From Algorimicrobium algoritergicola (GTDB lineage Bacteria > Bacteroidota > Bacteroidia > Flavobacteriales > Flavobacteriaceae): DNA of 64,000 bases. Positions 1-9,401 of this stretch are shown one piece after another; positions within the stretch are counted from its first letter, which is position 1, and every line of letters starts with the position of its first letter. The translations under genes and the position numbers were made by a program. The DNA is taken from the NCBI RefSeq assembly GCF_008086165.1, contig NZ_VSKL01000002.1:496001-560000 (forward strand). The letters are read 5' to 3'. The notes under the pieces were generated by a model. The model was not told the origin of the DNA and searched no databases. It worked only from the letters and a program-made list of their open reading frames with translations.

Positions 1-274
1 CCAATTTAATATCTAAACCGTTTGAAGATAGTACATTCATACGCTCTACAAGTTCTTGTTGACGTACTTCATATACAAAAACCTTATTCCAAGGTGCTAC
101 AATGTGAAACCCTTCTCCTAAAGGTGGTTCGTTTGTAACAACACCATCATCAAACGTTTTATAAAGCACACCTGCTTCACCAGAACCAATAGTGACAGCC
201 GATTTGGCAACTAAAACGATTAAAATAACGAGTACTACAATAATAGGTAATCCAATTTTTGGTAATTTTTCCAT
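1..274 (-). CDS. SPFH/prohibitin-family membrane protein (N-terminal part)
   Basis: Only the first 91 codons are inside the window; the gene continues beyond base 1. The product starts MEKLPKIG, has one hydrophobic membrane anchor at about residues 8-24, and continues with an SPFH (stomatin/prohibitin) domain start, including the GEAGVLYKTF stretch and the GFHIVAPWNKV stretch typical of prohibitins. Such proteins form ring-shaped oligomeric scaffolds at the membrane and often modulate proteases. The start codon lies 10 bases after the stop of the upstream VWA gene, so the two are probably co-transcribed. The family is clear; the specific role is not. Confidence 0.85.
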   Translation of the reverse strand, partial: MEKLPKIGLPIIVVLVILIVLVAKSAVTIGSGEAGVLYKTFDDGVVTNEPPLGEGFHIVAPWNKVFVYEVRQQELVERMNVLSSNGLDIKL

Positions 275-284
275 AGTTTTTTAT

Positions 285-2315
285 TTAAATTAAACCTTTA
301 TACTTTCGATAAAACCATTCAGCCGAAAGGGCTAAAATTACTAGTCCTAACACGTATTTCCAGTCGATCAAAGATACGGTTTTTTTAGTACTTCTCTCAA
401 TTGTAGCATAGCGTTTATCCGTCAATAAATTAGTGGTTAAATCTGCTAATTGATCTTGAAAATAAACTCTACCATCTTTAGCTTTAGCAACTTGCATCAA
501 TTTAGCTACATCAGCATTTGTAAACTGCTGCTCTATGTTATAATCTAATATCTTGAATGTTCCAGATTTAGACATATTACTGGTATTTGCAGTAACCGTA
601 AATTTATAATTTGCTGCTGGCAGACTACTTAAATCTGCTTCATAATTATTATTTTTAAGCACCAAAGGAATTGATTTACTTTCATTTGAAGTTTCATCTG
701 TTACTTTTATTAAAAGTGTTTCGCGATTATCAAACTCATAATTTTTATTAAAATATTGTGCTTGAAATACGACATTGGTATTACCATCATAAAACGATTC
801 ATAGGTCAGACTCAATCGCTCTCTACGTTTTTTAGATGCTAAATATTGCACCATTTTACCTGTGAAATCGTCAAAATTCTTGAAGTCATTATTGTTTAAA
901 TAGCTTTGAGCACGCCATTTCCAAATGTTTTCACCTAAAAGAATAGCCTCTCGCCTATTTTGGTTTTCAAAACTCACCAATAAAGGCTTGTCAGTGGAAA
1001 TATTTCCTATTTGTTTATATAGCAATGCTTGAAAAGGCACCTTCATATTGAGATTTCCAAAAAAACCTTTTAAGGGTGGAAACGATTCAAAAGCAACATC
1101 AGGTATTATAAACTCTGAATAGTTCGTATTTATTATAGCCAGATAGTTTTCAGATTGTGAAACCATATCATGTTGATAATCTGAACTAACACTATTTAAA
1201 AATTGCCAATTGGTTTGTGATCCCGAAATAATAAACCGATTCCGATTATCAGAATTCAACTTATTGAAAACGGCTTTAAATCGCACATTTGGTTGGTATA
1301 AAATGGCTAATTGAAATTCATCAATTTTTGATAAGTACGCATCTGGTTTTAGAATACTAACCGTTCGTTGTTCATTGCTTTCAATACTTTTTTTAAGAGC
1401 ACCTAAATCTGGATGCAAGATATCGCTTACAATAGCGATATTGGTTTGCTCGTCAATAACTTCAATCGCAAAATTCTTACTATTATTTACCGTATTTTTT
1501 TCATTAGAAATTGGCTGAATAGATGCTTGATACGCAAAAACACCAATCTGATTGGCAGTTAATGTTGTTTGAACAATTTTGGAGTTATTGGTTTTACTAA
1601 ATGAAATGTTTTCTGAATAAAGTGTTGTATTTCCTGTGGTGATTTTAAATTCGGATGTTATAGGTTCATTACCATTATAAACCAGAATAACTTCTATGGG
1701 AAATTTATTTTTATAAAACGCGTATTTATTCACATTCAGTTGTGTGATTTTTAAATCCACGTGCTTGGTCGTATCACCTATAACAATTGGATAAATTGGC
1801 TGCTTGTAACTTTTGGTCGTGTATTCGTAATCTGCACCAAACGTTTGGTTTCCATCTGTAATTAGAATTGTTGGCGCAACCGTGTTTTTATAAATAGCTT
1901 CAAGTCCTTTGATTGCTTTAGAAATGTTGGTCTGTTTGGTGTTAAACTCTAATGAATCCTTTCGAGAAATATCATCACTAAACGTATAGAAATCGATATT
2001 AAATTTTTCGTTTAAATCTGTATTATTCTTTAGTGTTTGAATAATTTGTTGAACGCTATCCGATTGATTCAAAAACTCAATAGAATTAGAATTATCTGTA
2101 GCAATAACCAAATTTGGCTTTTCATTATAAAAGGTTTCCGAATCTAACTTCGGATTAACTATTAATACTAATATTGAAAAAATAGTTATAAAACGCAGAC
2201 CAGCCAGAATGCTATTGGCTCGCGTCCGTTTTGACTTATACACATACTGAAAAAGCGCTAATAATAGCGCTATAATTCCAGATAGGATAATGTATATTAT
2301 GGTTAAATTTGTCAT
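285..2315 (-). CDS. VWA-domain membrane protein
   Basis: A 676-residue protein with two N-terminal transmembrane helices (about 7-24 and 36-54) and one near the C-terminus (about 652-668). Between them lies a von Willebrand A-like region whose MIDAS metal site is visible as D74-x-S76-x-S78, with a later TDG motif at 153-155 in the usual place. The rest looks like beta-rich extracytoplasmic domains. The architecture resembles BatA-related or glutamine amidotransferase-like membrane proteins of Bacteroidota, whose function is unknown. It sits 3 bases downstream of fabG and just upstream of the SPFH gene, suggesting one transcript. No enzymatic activity can be claimed. Confidence 0.8.
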   Translation of the reverse strand: MTNLTIIYIILSGIIALLLALFQYVYKSKRTRANSILAGLRFITIFSILVLIVNPKLDSETFYNEKPNLVIATDNSNSIEFLNQSDSVQQIIQTLKNNTDLNEKFNIDFYTFSDDISRKDSLEFNTKQTNISKAIKGLEAIYKNTVAPTILITDGNQTFGADYEYTTKSYKQPIYPIVIGDTTKHVDLKITQLNVNKYAFYKNKFPIEVILVYNGNEPITSEFKITTGNTTLYSENISFSKTNNSKIVQTTLTANQIGVFAYQASIQPISNEKNTVNNSKNFAIEVIDEQTNIAIVSDILHPDLGALKKSIESNEQRTVSILKPDAYLSKIDEFQLAILYQPNVRFKAVFNKLNSDNRNRFIISGSQTNWQFLNSVSSDYQHDMVSQSENYLAIINTNYSEFIIPDVAFESFPPLKGFFGNLNMKVPFQALLYKQIGNISTDKPLLVSFENQNRREAILLGENIWKWRAQSYLNNNDFKNFDDFTGKMVQYLASKKRRERLSLTYESFYDGNTNVVFQAQYFNKNYEFDNRETLLIKVTDETSNESKSIPLVLKNNNYEADLSSLPAANYKFTVTANTSNMSKSGTFKILDYNIEQQFTNADVAKLMQVAKAKDGRVYFQDQLADLTTNLLTDKRYATIERSTKKTVSLIDWKYVLGLVILALSAEWFYRKYKGLI

Positions 2316-2318
2316 GGA

Positions 2319-3065
2319 TTATGTTAGCATGCCACCATCCACATTTAGTGTTTGTCCTGTAATGTAGGCAGACATATCACTAGCAAAAAACACACAGGCA
2401 TTGGCAATATCTTCAGGTGTTCCGCCACGTTTTAATGGAATAGTACTACGCCATCCTTTTACCGTTTCTTCATCTAATTTAGCCGTCATTTCAGTTTCAA
2501 TAAATCCAGGTGCAATTACGTTGCTTCTAATATTTCTAGAACCGAGTTCCAAAGCTACTGATTTTGAAAAACCAATCATTCCTGCTTTAGAAGCGGCATA
2601 GTTTGTTTGGCCTGCATTGCCTTTAACACCAACAACAGAACTCATATTAATAATAGATCCTTTACGCTGTTTCAGCATGGTACGCTGAACCGCTTTAGTC
2701 ATATTAAAAACGGATTTTAAATTGACTTCAATAACTTTATCAAAATCATCTTCACTTAATCGCATGAGTAGATTATCCTTGGTTATTCCAGCATTATTAA
2801 CTAAAATATCAATACTACCAAACTCATTGACAACATCTTCTGCTAATTGTTGCGCTTCGGCAAAACTAGCTGCATTACTTTTATAACCTTTTGCTTTAAC
2901 ACCAAGGGCATTCAGTTCATTTTCAAGTTCGTTTGCAGCTTCAACTGACGAGCTATAAGTAAATGCGACATTTGCACCATGTTTTGCGAAAACTTCGGCA
3001 ATACCACGACCAATACCTCTACTTGCTCCTGTTATTATGGCTGTTTTTCCTTCTAATAATTTCAT
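2319..3065 (-). CDS. fabG: 3-oxoacyl-[acyl-carrier-protein] reductase FabG
   Basis: A 248-residue short-chain dehydrogenase of normal FabG length. The NADPH-binding glycine motif is at 13-19 (GASRGIG), NNAG at 90-93, and the catalytic set N115, S143, Y156 and K160 has the same spacing as in E. coli FabG (13 residues from Ser to Tyr). It reduces beta-ketoacyl-ACP in the fatty-acid elongation cycle in the cytoplasm. This fits the lipid A genes further upstream in the same orientation, which use 3-hydroxyacyl-ACP. A possible -7 promoter element lies just upstream (3093-3100). Confidence 0.95.
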   Translation of the reverse strand: MKLLEGKTAIITGASRGIGRGIAEVFAKHGANVAFTYSSSVEAANELENELNALGVKAKGYKSNAASFAEAQQLAEDVVNEFGSIDILVNNAGITKDNLLMRLSEDDFDKVIEVNLKSVFNMTKAVQRTMLKQRKGSIINMSSVVGVKGNAGQTNYAASKAGMIGFSKSVALELGSRNIRSNVIAPGFIETEMTAKLDEETVKGWRSTIPLKRGGTPEDIANACVFFASDMSAYITGQTLNVDGGMLT

Positions 3066-3092
3066 AATTCGCGGATGTGATTAGTTGTTTGT

Positions 3093-3100
3093 CAAATATA
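3093..3100 (-). promoter_or_regulatory. Putative -7 element upstream of fabG
   Basis: Read on the minus strand this is TATATTTG, a match to the Bacteroidota -7 consensus TAnnTTTG, 28 bases before the fabG start. No convincing TTG at -33 is seen, so this is a weak call. Confidence 0.4.
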
Positions 3101-3122
3101 ATAAATACAAGTTGCATGAAAT

Positions 3123-3154
3123 AAAAAAACCTTACAAGATTTTGTAAGGTTTTT
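3123..3154 (-). terminator. Rho-independent terminator after sucD
   Basis: An inverted repeat (ACCTTACAA / TTGTAAGGT, 9-bp perfect core extended by A-T pairs) with a 4-base loop, followed on the minus strand by a T run. It lies about 20 bases beyond the sucD stop and before fabG, so it would separate sucD and fabG transcripts. Confidence 0.8.
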
Positions 3155-3174
3155 AACAGTTTTATTGGGTTAGA

Positions 3175-4047
3175 TTAACCCATGACTTCTTTTACTTTTT
3201 TTCCGATTTCTGCTGGAGAATCTACTACGTGAATACCACATTCTCTCATAATTTTCTTTTTAGCTTGTGCTGTATCATCACTACCACCAACAATGGCTCC
3301 AGCATGACCCATAGTACGTCCTGCAGGTGCAGTTTCGCCAGCAATAAACCCGATAACTGGTTTTTTACTTCCACTTGCCTTGTACCAATGTGCAGCATCC
3401 GCTTCTAATTGACCTCCAATTTCACCAATCATAACAACCGCTTCAGTTTCTGGATCGTTAATTAGCAACTCAATAGCTTCTTTGGTTGTTGTTCCAATAA
3501 TTGGATCACCACCAATACCAATTGCTGTTGTAATACCTAAACCTTGTTTTACCACTTGGTCTGCAGCTTCATAGGTTAAAGTTCCTGATTTAGAAACAAT
3601 ACCTATCGTTCCCTTTTTGAAAACAAAACCTGGCATAATACCTACTTTCGCTTCACCCGGTGTAATAACACCTGGACAGTTAGGGCCAATTAATCGGCAA
3701 TTTTTATCTTTTATATAATGAGCCGCTTTAATCATATCAGCTACAGGAATTCCTTCCGTAATGGTAATAATCACTTTTATTCCAGCATTAGCAGCTTCCA
3801 TAATGGCATCAGCAGCAAAAGCGGGTGGCACAAAAATAATAGAGGTATCAGCTCCAACTTTTTCTACAGCTTCTTGAACTGTGTTAAAAACAGGTCTATC
3901 TAAATGGGATTGTCCACCTTTTCCTGGTGTAACACCACCAACAACATTGGTTCCGTATTCAATCATTTGGCCAGCGTGAAATGTTCCTTCACTACCTGTA
4001 AATCCTTGAACTATTATCTTTGAATCTTTATTAACTAAAACGCTCAT
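3175..4047 (-). CDS. sucD: Succinyl-CoA ligase (ADP-forming) subunit alpha
   Basis: A 290-residue protein of the expected length. It has the N-terminal CoA-binding Rossmann fold ([11 protein letters not shown] near residues 14-24), the GPNCPG motif, and the active-site loop GHAGAI with the phosphohistidine at H248. With the beta subunit (SucC, not in this window) it converts succinyl-CoA to succinate with ATP or GTP formation in the TCA cycle. Having sucD apart from sucC is common in Flavobacteriia. The gene has its own candidate -7 element upstream and a strong terminator downstream, so it is probably monocistronic. Confidence 0.97.
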   Translation of the reverse strand: MSVLVNKDSKIIVQGFTGSEGTFHAGQMIEYGTNVVGGVTPGKGGQSHLDRPVFNTVQEAVEKVGADTSIIFVPPAFAADAIMEAANAGIKVIITITEGIPVADMIKAAHYIKDKNCRLIGPNCPGVITPGEAKVGIMPGFVFKKGTIGIVSKSGTLTYEAADQVVKQGLGITTAIGIGGDPIIGTTTKEAIELLINDPETEAVVMIGEIGGQLEADAAHWYKASGSKKPVIGFIAGETAPAGRTMGHAGAIVGGSDDTAQAKKKIMRECGIHVVDSPAEIGKKVKEVMG

Positions 4048-4080
4048 TTAAGTTTAATTTTTTATGTTTTTAAAACGTGA

Positions 4081-4088
4081 CAAAAGTA
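4081..4088 (-). promoter_or_regulatory. Putative -7 element upstream of sucD
   Basis: On the minus strand the bases read TACTTTTG, matching TAnnTTTG, 34 bases before the sucD start. A -33 TTG is not evident. Confidence 0.45.
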
Positions 4089-4117
4089 ATGTTTTACCAC
4101 CTATTTGTAAAGAATTT

Positions 4118-4525
4118 TTATATATTTATTTTGGAATATGCTTCTGAATCTAAACTATCGGCATCAGCAGGTTGGCTGATCTCAAAAGAACGATGAATTT
4201 GACTGTCTTTTATGTGATGAATACAGATATAATGTGCAATTGGTATTTCTTCGCCTTGCGACTCAATTGTATTTGCATATAATGTATGTCGGGATGTTAC
4301 CACATTATCTTCTTCCAATAAGTGCGTTATTTCAAATCTTAAATTATTATACGATTCTCTGACACCTTTAAAAAAAACAGTAATACCGCGGAAATCCATT
4401 TCAGTATAACCTCTGCTACTATTCCAGTGAATGATGCAATCTTTATGATAAAATTTATCTATTAACGTTTCATCATTTGCTAAATCTGATTCGTAGTACG
4501 ATTTAATAAGCGCTTTTGAAGTCAT
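4118..4525 (-). CDS. NTF2-like / SnoaL-like domain protein
   Basis: A 135-residue protein with the pattern of a SnoaL/NTF2-like alpha+beta barrel: an N-terminal helix (residues 1-20), FYHKDCIIHW, then GITVFFKGVRESYNNLRFEI, a conserved arrangement in ketosteroid-isomerase-like polyketide cyclases. Members are small cytoplasmic enzymes or ligand-binding proteins with varied roles. It starts directly after the LpxD-like gene (stop and start adjacent at 4525/4526), so it is in that operon, but no link to lipid A can be inferred. Substrate unknown. Confidence 0.65.
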   Translation of the reverse strand: MTSKALIKSYYESDLANDETLIDKFYHKDCIIHWNSSRGYTEMDFRGITVFFKGVRESYNNLRFEITHLLEEDNVVTSRHTLYANTIESQGEEIPIAHYICIHHIKDSQIHRSFEISQPADADSLDSEAYSKINI

Positions 4526-5461
4526 TTATTTATTTTTTAATTGCTCAATTATCTTTGGTAACTGCTTAATATTAGCCATTTCTTTCATAACTGCTCGTGC
4601 TTCTTGAGCTGGTGTTCCCCAATATGTTATATGTCCTGGCAAAGATTTACTAATTCCTGATTGCGCATGAACAACTGCTTTTTCTCCAATGGTTATTCCA
4701 CTTGCACAACCTACTTGTCCCCAAATGGTAACTTCATCTTCAATAATCACACAACCAGCAATACCAGTTTGTGACGCAATTAAGCATTTTTTCCCAACAA
4801 TGGTATCATGACCTATTTGAATTTGATTATCCAATTTAGAGCCTTCTCCAATGGTCGTATCTCCTGTCACACCTTTATCTATAGTACAAAGTGCACCAAT
4901 ATCTACGTTATCTTTAATAACCACTCGGCCACCAGAAATTAACGGATCAAATCCTTCAGGACGCTTTTTATAGTAAAATGCACTGGCTCCTAAAATAGTT
5001 CCAGCATGAATAGTAACATTATTTCCAATGATGGTATCATCATAAATAGTAACATTGGAATGTATAACACAATTGTCGCCAATAACGACATTATTTCCAA
5101 TAAAGCAATTGGGTTGAATGATGGTGTTTTTTCCAATTTTAGCCGAATCTGTAATAGCAGATGTTGCAGGTTGAAACGGTTTAAAATGTTTGGTAAGCTT
5201 GTTGAAATCGCGGAATGGATCATCACTAATTAGAAGTGCTTTACCTTCTGGACAAGCAACTTCTTTGTTAATTAGAACAATAGTTGCAGCGGATTCTAGT
5301 GCTTTATCGTAATATTTTGGATGATCTACAAAAACAATATCTCCTGATTCTACGACATGAATTTCATTCATACCAAGAATTGGAAAATTAGCGTCACCAA
5401 TATATTCAACATCAATTAATGCGGCAATTTCTTTTAAAGTATGTAATTTTGGAAACTTCAT
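4526..5461 (-). CDS. LpxD-like left-handed beta-helix acyltransferase (paralogue)
   Basis: A 311-residue protein with an N-terminal uridine-binding-like domain (1-100) and a hexapeptide-repeat left-handed beta helix (about 100-280), related to the true LpxD encoded upstream at 8348-9376. The active-site-like segment LDNQIQIGH is retained, but the LpxD segment GADGFGF is replaced by GASAFYY, and the C-terminal helical tail is short. It probably N- or O-acylates a nucleotide-sugar or lipid A-like substrate, but substrate specificity may differ from LpxD. It lies between efp and an NTF2-like gene in the lpx cluster. Confidence 0.75.
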   Translation of the reverse strand: MKFPKLHTLKEIAALIDVEYIGDANFPILGMNEIHVVESGDIVFVDHPKYYDKALESAATIVLINKEVACPEGKALLISDDPFRDFNKLTKHFKPFQPATSAITDSAKIGKNTIIQPNCFIGNNVVIGDNCVIHSNVTIYDDTIIGNNVTIHAGTILGASAFYYKKRPEGFDPLISGGRVVIKDNVDIGALCTIDKGVTGDTTIGEGSKLDNQIQIGHDTIVGKKCLIASQTGIAGCVIIEDEVTIWGQVGCASGITIGEKAVVHAQSGISKSLPGHITYWGTPAQEARAVMKEMANIKQLPKIIEQLKNK

Positions 5462-5466
5462 TTTTT

Positions 5467-5494
5467 AGTAATCAGTGTTCAGTAATCAGTGTTT
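5467..5494. repeat. Tandem 14-bp direct repeat between LpxD-like gene and efp
   Basis: Two adjacent copies of AGTAATCAGTGTTC (the second ends in T) fill the short gap between efp and the LpxD-like gene. This may be a remnant of a dispersed intergenic repeat. No function is assigned. Confidence 0.7.
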
Positions 5495-5516
5495 CAAAAT
5501 AACTGTTTACTAATTT

Positions 5517-6083
5517 TTATTCTTTTACGCGTTCTTTGTAAGTTCCTTTATCTGTTTCAATTTTAATTTTATCACCTTCATTTATAAAAAGTGGTACATT
5601 AACCTCTGCTCCTGTCTCCACCGTTGCAGGCTTGGTAGCGTTGGTTGCCGTATTTCCTTTTACACCTGGTTCGGTATGTGTCACTTCTAAAACAACACTA
5701 GCTGGCATTTCAACAGACAAAGGCAAATTATCTTCCGTATTTATTAATACGGTAACAACTTCACCTTCTTTCATTAAATCCGCTCTATCTAAAGCGGCTT
5801 CTAATAAACGAATTTGCGTATAATCTTCTTGATTCATAAAATGGTAAAACTCGCCATCTTGATATAAAAACTGAAATTTATGTGTTTCAACACGAACATC
5901 TTCAATTTTGTGTCCAGCAGAAAAGGTATTATCTAATACTTTTCCCGATGTTACACTCTTCATTTTAGTCCTTACAAACGCAGGACCTTTTCCAGGTTTT
6001 ACGTGTAAAAATTCGATTATTTTATAAATATCATGATTATAACGAATACATAATCCGTTGCGAATATCTGATGTTGTTGCCAT
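5517..6083 (-). CDS. efp: Elongation factor P
   Basis: A 188-residue protein of canonical length with the three-domain EF-P layout: KOW-like N-terminal domain with the tip loop KPGKGPAF (K32 is the position modified in many bacteria), a central OB domain, and a C-terminal OB domain containing GDKIKIETDKGTYKERV. It binds the ribosome and relieves stalling at proline stretches. No beta-lysylation enzyme (EpmA) is encoded nearby. It lies between lpxA and the LpxD paralogue on the same strand, 15 bases after lpxA, a frequent arrangement in Flavobacteriia. Confidence 0.97.
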   Translation of the reverse strand: MATTSDIRNGLCIRYNHDIYKIIEFLHVKPGKGPAFVRTKMKSVTSGKVLDNTFSAGHKIEDVRVETHKFQFLYQDGEFYHFMNQEDYTQIRLLEAALDRADLMKEGEVVTVLINTEDNLPLSVEMPASVVLEVTHTEPGVKGNTATNATKPATVETGAEVNVPLFINEGDKIKIETDKGTYKERVKE

Positions 6084-6098
6084 TTTACTTGTTTGTTT

Positions 6099-6884
6099 TT
6101 AATTAGATTTGAAGTAACCCTTCATAATACCACGTTGCGAATCTTTTATGAATTGCAAAATTTCATCACGCTCATGGGTTGCTTCCATTTCAGCTTCAAT
6201 TATTTCAGCTGCTTGGGTATTATTATAATTTTTTTGATATAGTATTCTGTAAATATCTTGAATTTCTGTAATTTTTTCTGTTGTAAAACCACGACGTCTT
6301 AAACCTACGGAATTAATTCCAACATAGGATAAAGGCTCACGTGCTGCTTTTACAAATGGTGGTACATCTTTCCTTACTAAAGAACCACCTGTTACAAATG
6401 CATGGTTTCCAATGGAACAAAATTGATGAACAGCTGTCATACCTGCTAAAACGACATAATCGCCAACATTAATATGACCTGCGAGTGTACTATTATTTGA
6501 AAAGATACAGTTTTTACCAACAATGCAGTCATGAGCAATGTGGCAATATGCCATAATTAGGCAATTATCACCAATAACGGTTTTCATTCTATCCGTTGTT
6601 CCACGGTTTATAGTAACACACTCTCGAATAGTCACGTTATCACCTATTTCTACTGTGGTATCTTCATCTTTATATTTTAAATCTTGAGGTGTTGCTGAAA
6701 TAACGGCTCCTGGAAAAATATTACAATTCTTACCAATACGAGCGCCTTCCATAATGGTTACGTTACTTCCTATCCAAGTACCTTCACCAATAATAACATT
6801 ATTATGAATAGTTGTAAAGGGATCAATAACGACATTTTTAGCTATTTTAGCTCCTGGATGTACGTATGCTAGTGGTTGATTCAT
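6099..6884 (-). CDS. lpxA: Acyl-ACP--UDP-N-acetylglucosamine O-acyltransferase LpxA
   Basis: A 261-residue hexapeptide-repeat acyltransferase. The beta helix covers about residues 5-190 and is followed by a helical C-terminal domain with the GLRRRGF segment of LpxA. The catalytic histidine is H118 in AHDC (H125 in E. coli) with H115 also present. It performs the first step of lipid A synthesis, transferring a 3-hydroxyacyl chain from ACP to UDP-GlcNAc in the cytoplasm. It follows lpxC/fabZ in the same direction, giving the order lpxD-lpxC/fabZ-lpxA. Confidence 0.96.
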   Translation of the reverse strand: MNQPLAYVHPGAKIAKNVVIDPFTTIHNNVIIGEGTWIGSNVTIMEGARIGKNCNIFPGAVISATPQDLKYKDEDTTVEIGDNVTIRECVTINRGTTDRMKTVIGDNCLIMAYCHIAHDCIVGKNCIFSNNSTLAGHINVGDYVVLAGMTAVHQFCSIGNHAFVTGGSLVRKDVPPFVKAAREPLSYVGINSVGLRRRGFTTEKITEIQDIYRILYQKNYNNTQAAEIIEAEMEATHERDEILQFIKDSQRGIMKGYFKSN

Positions 6885-6954
6885 TTTATACTAGAATTAA
6901 TTAATTGGTGAAATTATGTAGCAAGTTCTATTTAAAAAACTGCATGTTATACTA

Positions 6955-8361
6955 TTATTTAACTTTTGAAATTTGCGCCATTAATTCGGCTTCTGCACAT
7001 AGTTTTCCATTGGCATAAGCATAACCTTGCATGTGGCAAATACCACGACGTATAGGTGAAATTAAATCGCATTTAAATATCAATGTGTCACCTGGCACCA
7101 CTTTTTGTTTGAATTTCACATTATCTATTTTCATAAAGAATGTCAAATAATTTTCTGGGTCAGGAACCGTACTTAACACTAAAATGCCACCTGTTTGTGC
7201 CATAGCTTCAACAATGAGAACACCTGGCATAACCGGTGCTCCAGGGAAATGTCCTGCAAAAAATGGTTCGTTCATGGTTACGTTTTTCATACCAATAACG
7301 CCAGAATCTGTTAATTCGAATATTTTATCAATTAATAAAAATGGTTGTCTGTGTGGCAACATATTCATTATTTGATTCACATCCATTAATGGCTCTTTAT
7401 TTAAATCCACATTTGGCACATTATTACGACGCTCATTTTTTATAATCTTACACATTTTTTTTGCAAATTGTGTATTGACAAAATGACCAGGTTTATTAGC
7501 AATAATCTTACCTTTTATATGTGTTTTTACTAACGCTAAATCGCCAATAACATCTAATAATTTATGTCTTGCAGCTTCATTAGGATGATGCAAAGTTAAA
7601 TTATCCAGAATACCATTAGGTTTTACGGATATGGAATCTTTATTGAAAGCAATTTTCAATTTCTCCATGGTTTCAGGAGACAATTCTTTATCCACGTAAA
7701 CAATGGCATTATTTAAATCGCCACCTTTAATAAGTCCGTGTTCTAAAAGTGTTTCAATTTCATGTAGAAAGCTGAAAGTTCTAGAATCTGATATTTCAGC
7801 TTTAAATTCAGACATGTTTTTAATGGACGCATTCTGCGTTCCTAAAACTTTAGTCCCAAAATCTACCATAGTAGTCACTTGGTACTCTTTAGCAGGCATA
7901 ACTAGAATTTCACTTCCGGTTTCTTCGTCTGTATAAGAAATTACATCGGTTACTTCATAAGCTTCCCGAAAGGCTTCTTGTTCAACTATACCAGCTTTTT
8001 CAATAGCTTCAACAAAAAATTTAGAGGAACCATCCATAATTGGTGGTTCGGCTGCATCAAGCTCCAAAATAGCATTATCAATACCCATACCAACAAGCGC
8101 TGCCAAAACATGTTCGCAGGTTTGGATAATGACGCCATTTTTTTCAAGACATGTGCCACGTTGCGTATTAGTCACGTAAACAGCATCAGCTTCAATAATT
8201 GGGCTACCTTCCAAATCAATGCGTTTAAACGCAAAGCCAAAATTTTCAGGAGCAGGTTTAAATGTTAAGGTTACATTATTACCTGTGTGTAAACCAACGC
8301 CTTTAAGCGAAACATCACTAGCTATGGTTTTCTGTTTGATATCCGTATTAATTATTCCCAT
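6955..8361 (-). CDS. lpxC/fabZ: Bifunctional LpxC deacetylase / FabZ dehydratase
   Basis: A 468-residue fusion typical of Bacteroidota. Residues 1-305 are LpxC, the zinc UDP-3-O-acyl-GlcNAc deacetylase, with zinc ligands H84, H266 and D270 and catalytic H293 (GHFVN). Residues about 325-468 are FabZ, the 3-hydroxyacyl-ACP dehydratase hot-dog domain, with H371 (GHFPG) and E385. The fusion places the committed step of lipid A synthesis and the enzyme competing for 3-hydroxyacyl-ACP on one polypeptide. The start overlaps the 3' end of lpxD by 14 bases, implying translational coupling. Confidence 0.97.
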   Translation of the reverse strand: MGIINTDIKQKTIASDVSLKGVGLHTGNNVTLTFKPAPENFGFAFKRIDLEGSPIIEADAVYVTNTQRGTCLEKNGVIIQTCEHVLAALVGMGIDNAILELDAAEPPIMDGSSKFFVEAIEKAGIVEQEAFREAYEVTDVISYTDEETGSEILVMPAKEYQVTTMVDFGTKVLGTQNASIKNMSEFKAEISDSRTFSFLHEIETLLEHGLIKGGDLNNAIVYVDKELSPETMEKLKIAFNKDSISVKPNGILDNLTLHHPNEAARHKLLDVIGDLALVKTHIKGKIIANKPGHFVNTQFAKKMCKIIKNERRNNVPNVDLNKEPLMDVNQIMNMLPHRQPFLLIDKIFELTDSGVIGMKNVTMNEPFFAGHFPGAPVMPGVLIVEAMAQTGGILVLSTVPDPENYLTFFMKIDNVKFKQKVVPGDTLIFKCDLISPIRRGICHMQGYAYANGKLCAEAELMAQISKVK

Positions 8362-9376
8362 CTAATTTTTTTTCTATCTCGTTTACTGATTTAAATAATT
8401 TTGGTAAATTTTTAAAATGTACATACGATTTATTCCAATCGTTAAAGTTAAATGAAGGCGATCCTTGTAAAACTTCGTTATCCTTAATATTTTTTCCAAT
8501 TCCTGATTGTGCTTGAATTTTAACATTATTACCAATTGTTAGGTGTCCAGCAATACCAACTTGTCCTCCTATTTGGCAGTTTTCGCCAATTTTGGTAGAG
8601 CCAGCAATTCCAGTTTGTGCAGCAATCACGGTATTTTTTCCAATTTCAACATTATGGGCTATTTGAATTTGATTATCCAGTTTCACACCTTTTCTTATAA
8701 TTGTAGAACCTAATGTGGCACGATCTATAGTTGTCGCTGCGCCAACATCAACAAAATCCTCCAAAATAACATTCCCTATTTGTGGTACTTTGCTGTATTC
8801 GCCTTTTTCATTTGGTAAAAATCCAAAGCCATCAGCACCAATTATAGCGCCCGAATTTATAAAACAATGCGAACCAATTACACAATCAGAATAAATCTTT
8901 ACACCTGCAAACACAACTGTATTATCCTTTATTACCACATTATCGCCAATATAACTATTAGGAAATATTTTAACATTGTTTCCAATTACCACATTATTAC
9001 CAACGTATGAAAAAGCACCAATGTAAAGATCAGTACCTAATTTAGCGGATTCTGAAATAAATGTTGGTTGTTCTATTCCCGATTTATTGAGCTTAACCTG
9101 ATTATAATATTCCAGTAATTTTGAAAATGCTTTATAGGCATCATCTACTTTTATTAAAGTAGTATGTATTTCTTTCTCTGGACTAAAGCTTTTATTAACA
9201 ATGGTTATAGATGCTTTAGTTGTATATATATAAGGTGTGTATTTAGGATTAGAGAGAAAGGTTAAGGTTCCTGCCGCTCCTTCTTCAATTTTAGATAACC
9301 TGGAAACTTCAATAGTAGAGTCGCCAACAATTTCACCTTCTAATATACCTGCTATTTGTTCTGCTGTAAAATTCAT
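8348..9376 (-). CDS. lpxD: UDP-3-O-(3-hydroxyacyl)glucosamine N-acyltransferase LpxD
   Basis: A 342-residue protein when started at the ATG at 9376; a TTG three codons upstream is possible but less likely because MNFTAEQIA is the usual LpxD opening. It has the N-terminal uridine-binding domain (1-100), left-handed beta helix (105-310) with GADGFGF, the catalytic histidine in QIAHN (H241 with this start), and a C-terminal helical tail. It adds the second 3-hydroxyacyl chain, to the amine, in lipid A synthesis. It overlaps lpxC/fabZ downstream. Confidence 0.96.
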   Translation of the reverse strand: MNFTAEQIAGILEGEIVGDSTIEVSRLSKIEEGAAGTLTFLSNPKYTPYIYTTKASITIVNKSFSPEKEIHTTLIKVDDAYKAFSKLLEYYNQVKLNKSGIEQPTFISESAKLGTDLYIGAFSYVGNNVVIGNNVKIFPNSYIGDNVVIKDNTVVFAGVKIYSDCVIGSHCFINSGAIIGADGFGFLPNEKGEYSKVPQIGNVILEDFVDVGAATTIDRATLGSTIIRKGVKLDNQIQIAHNVEIGKNTVIAAQTGIAGSTKIGENCQIGGQVGIAGHLTIGNNVKIQAQSGIGKNIKDNEVLQGSPSFNFNDWNKSYVHFKNLPKLFKSVNEIEKKLDGNN

Positions 9377-9401
9377 TGAAAGCAAAAATAGAAAAAATGT
9401 A

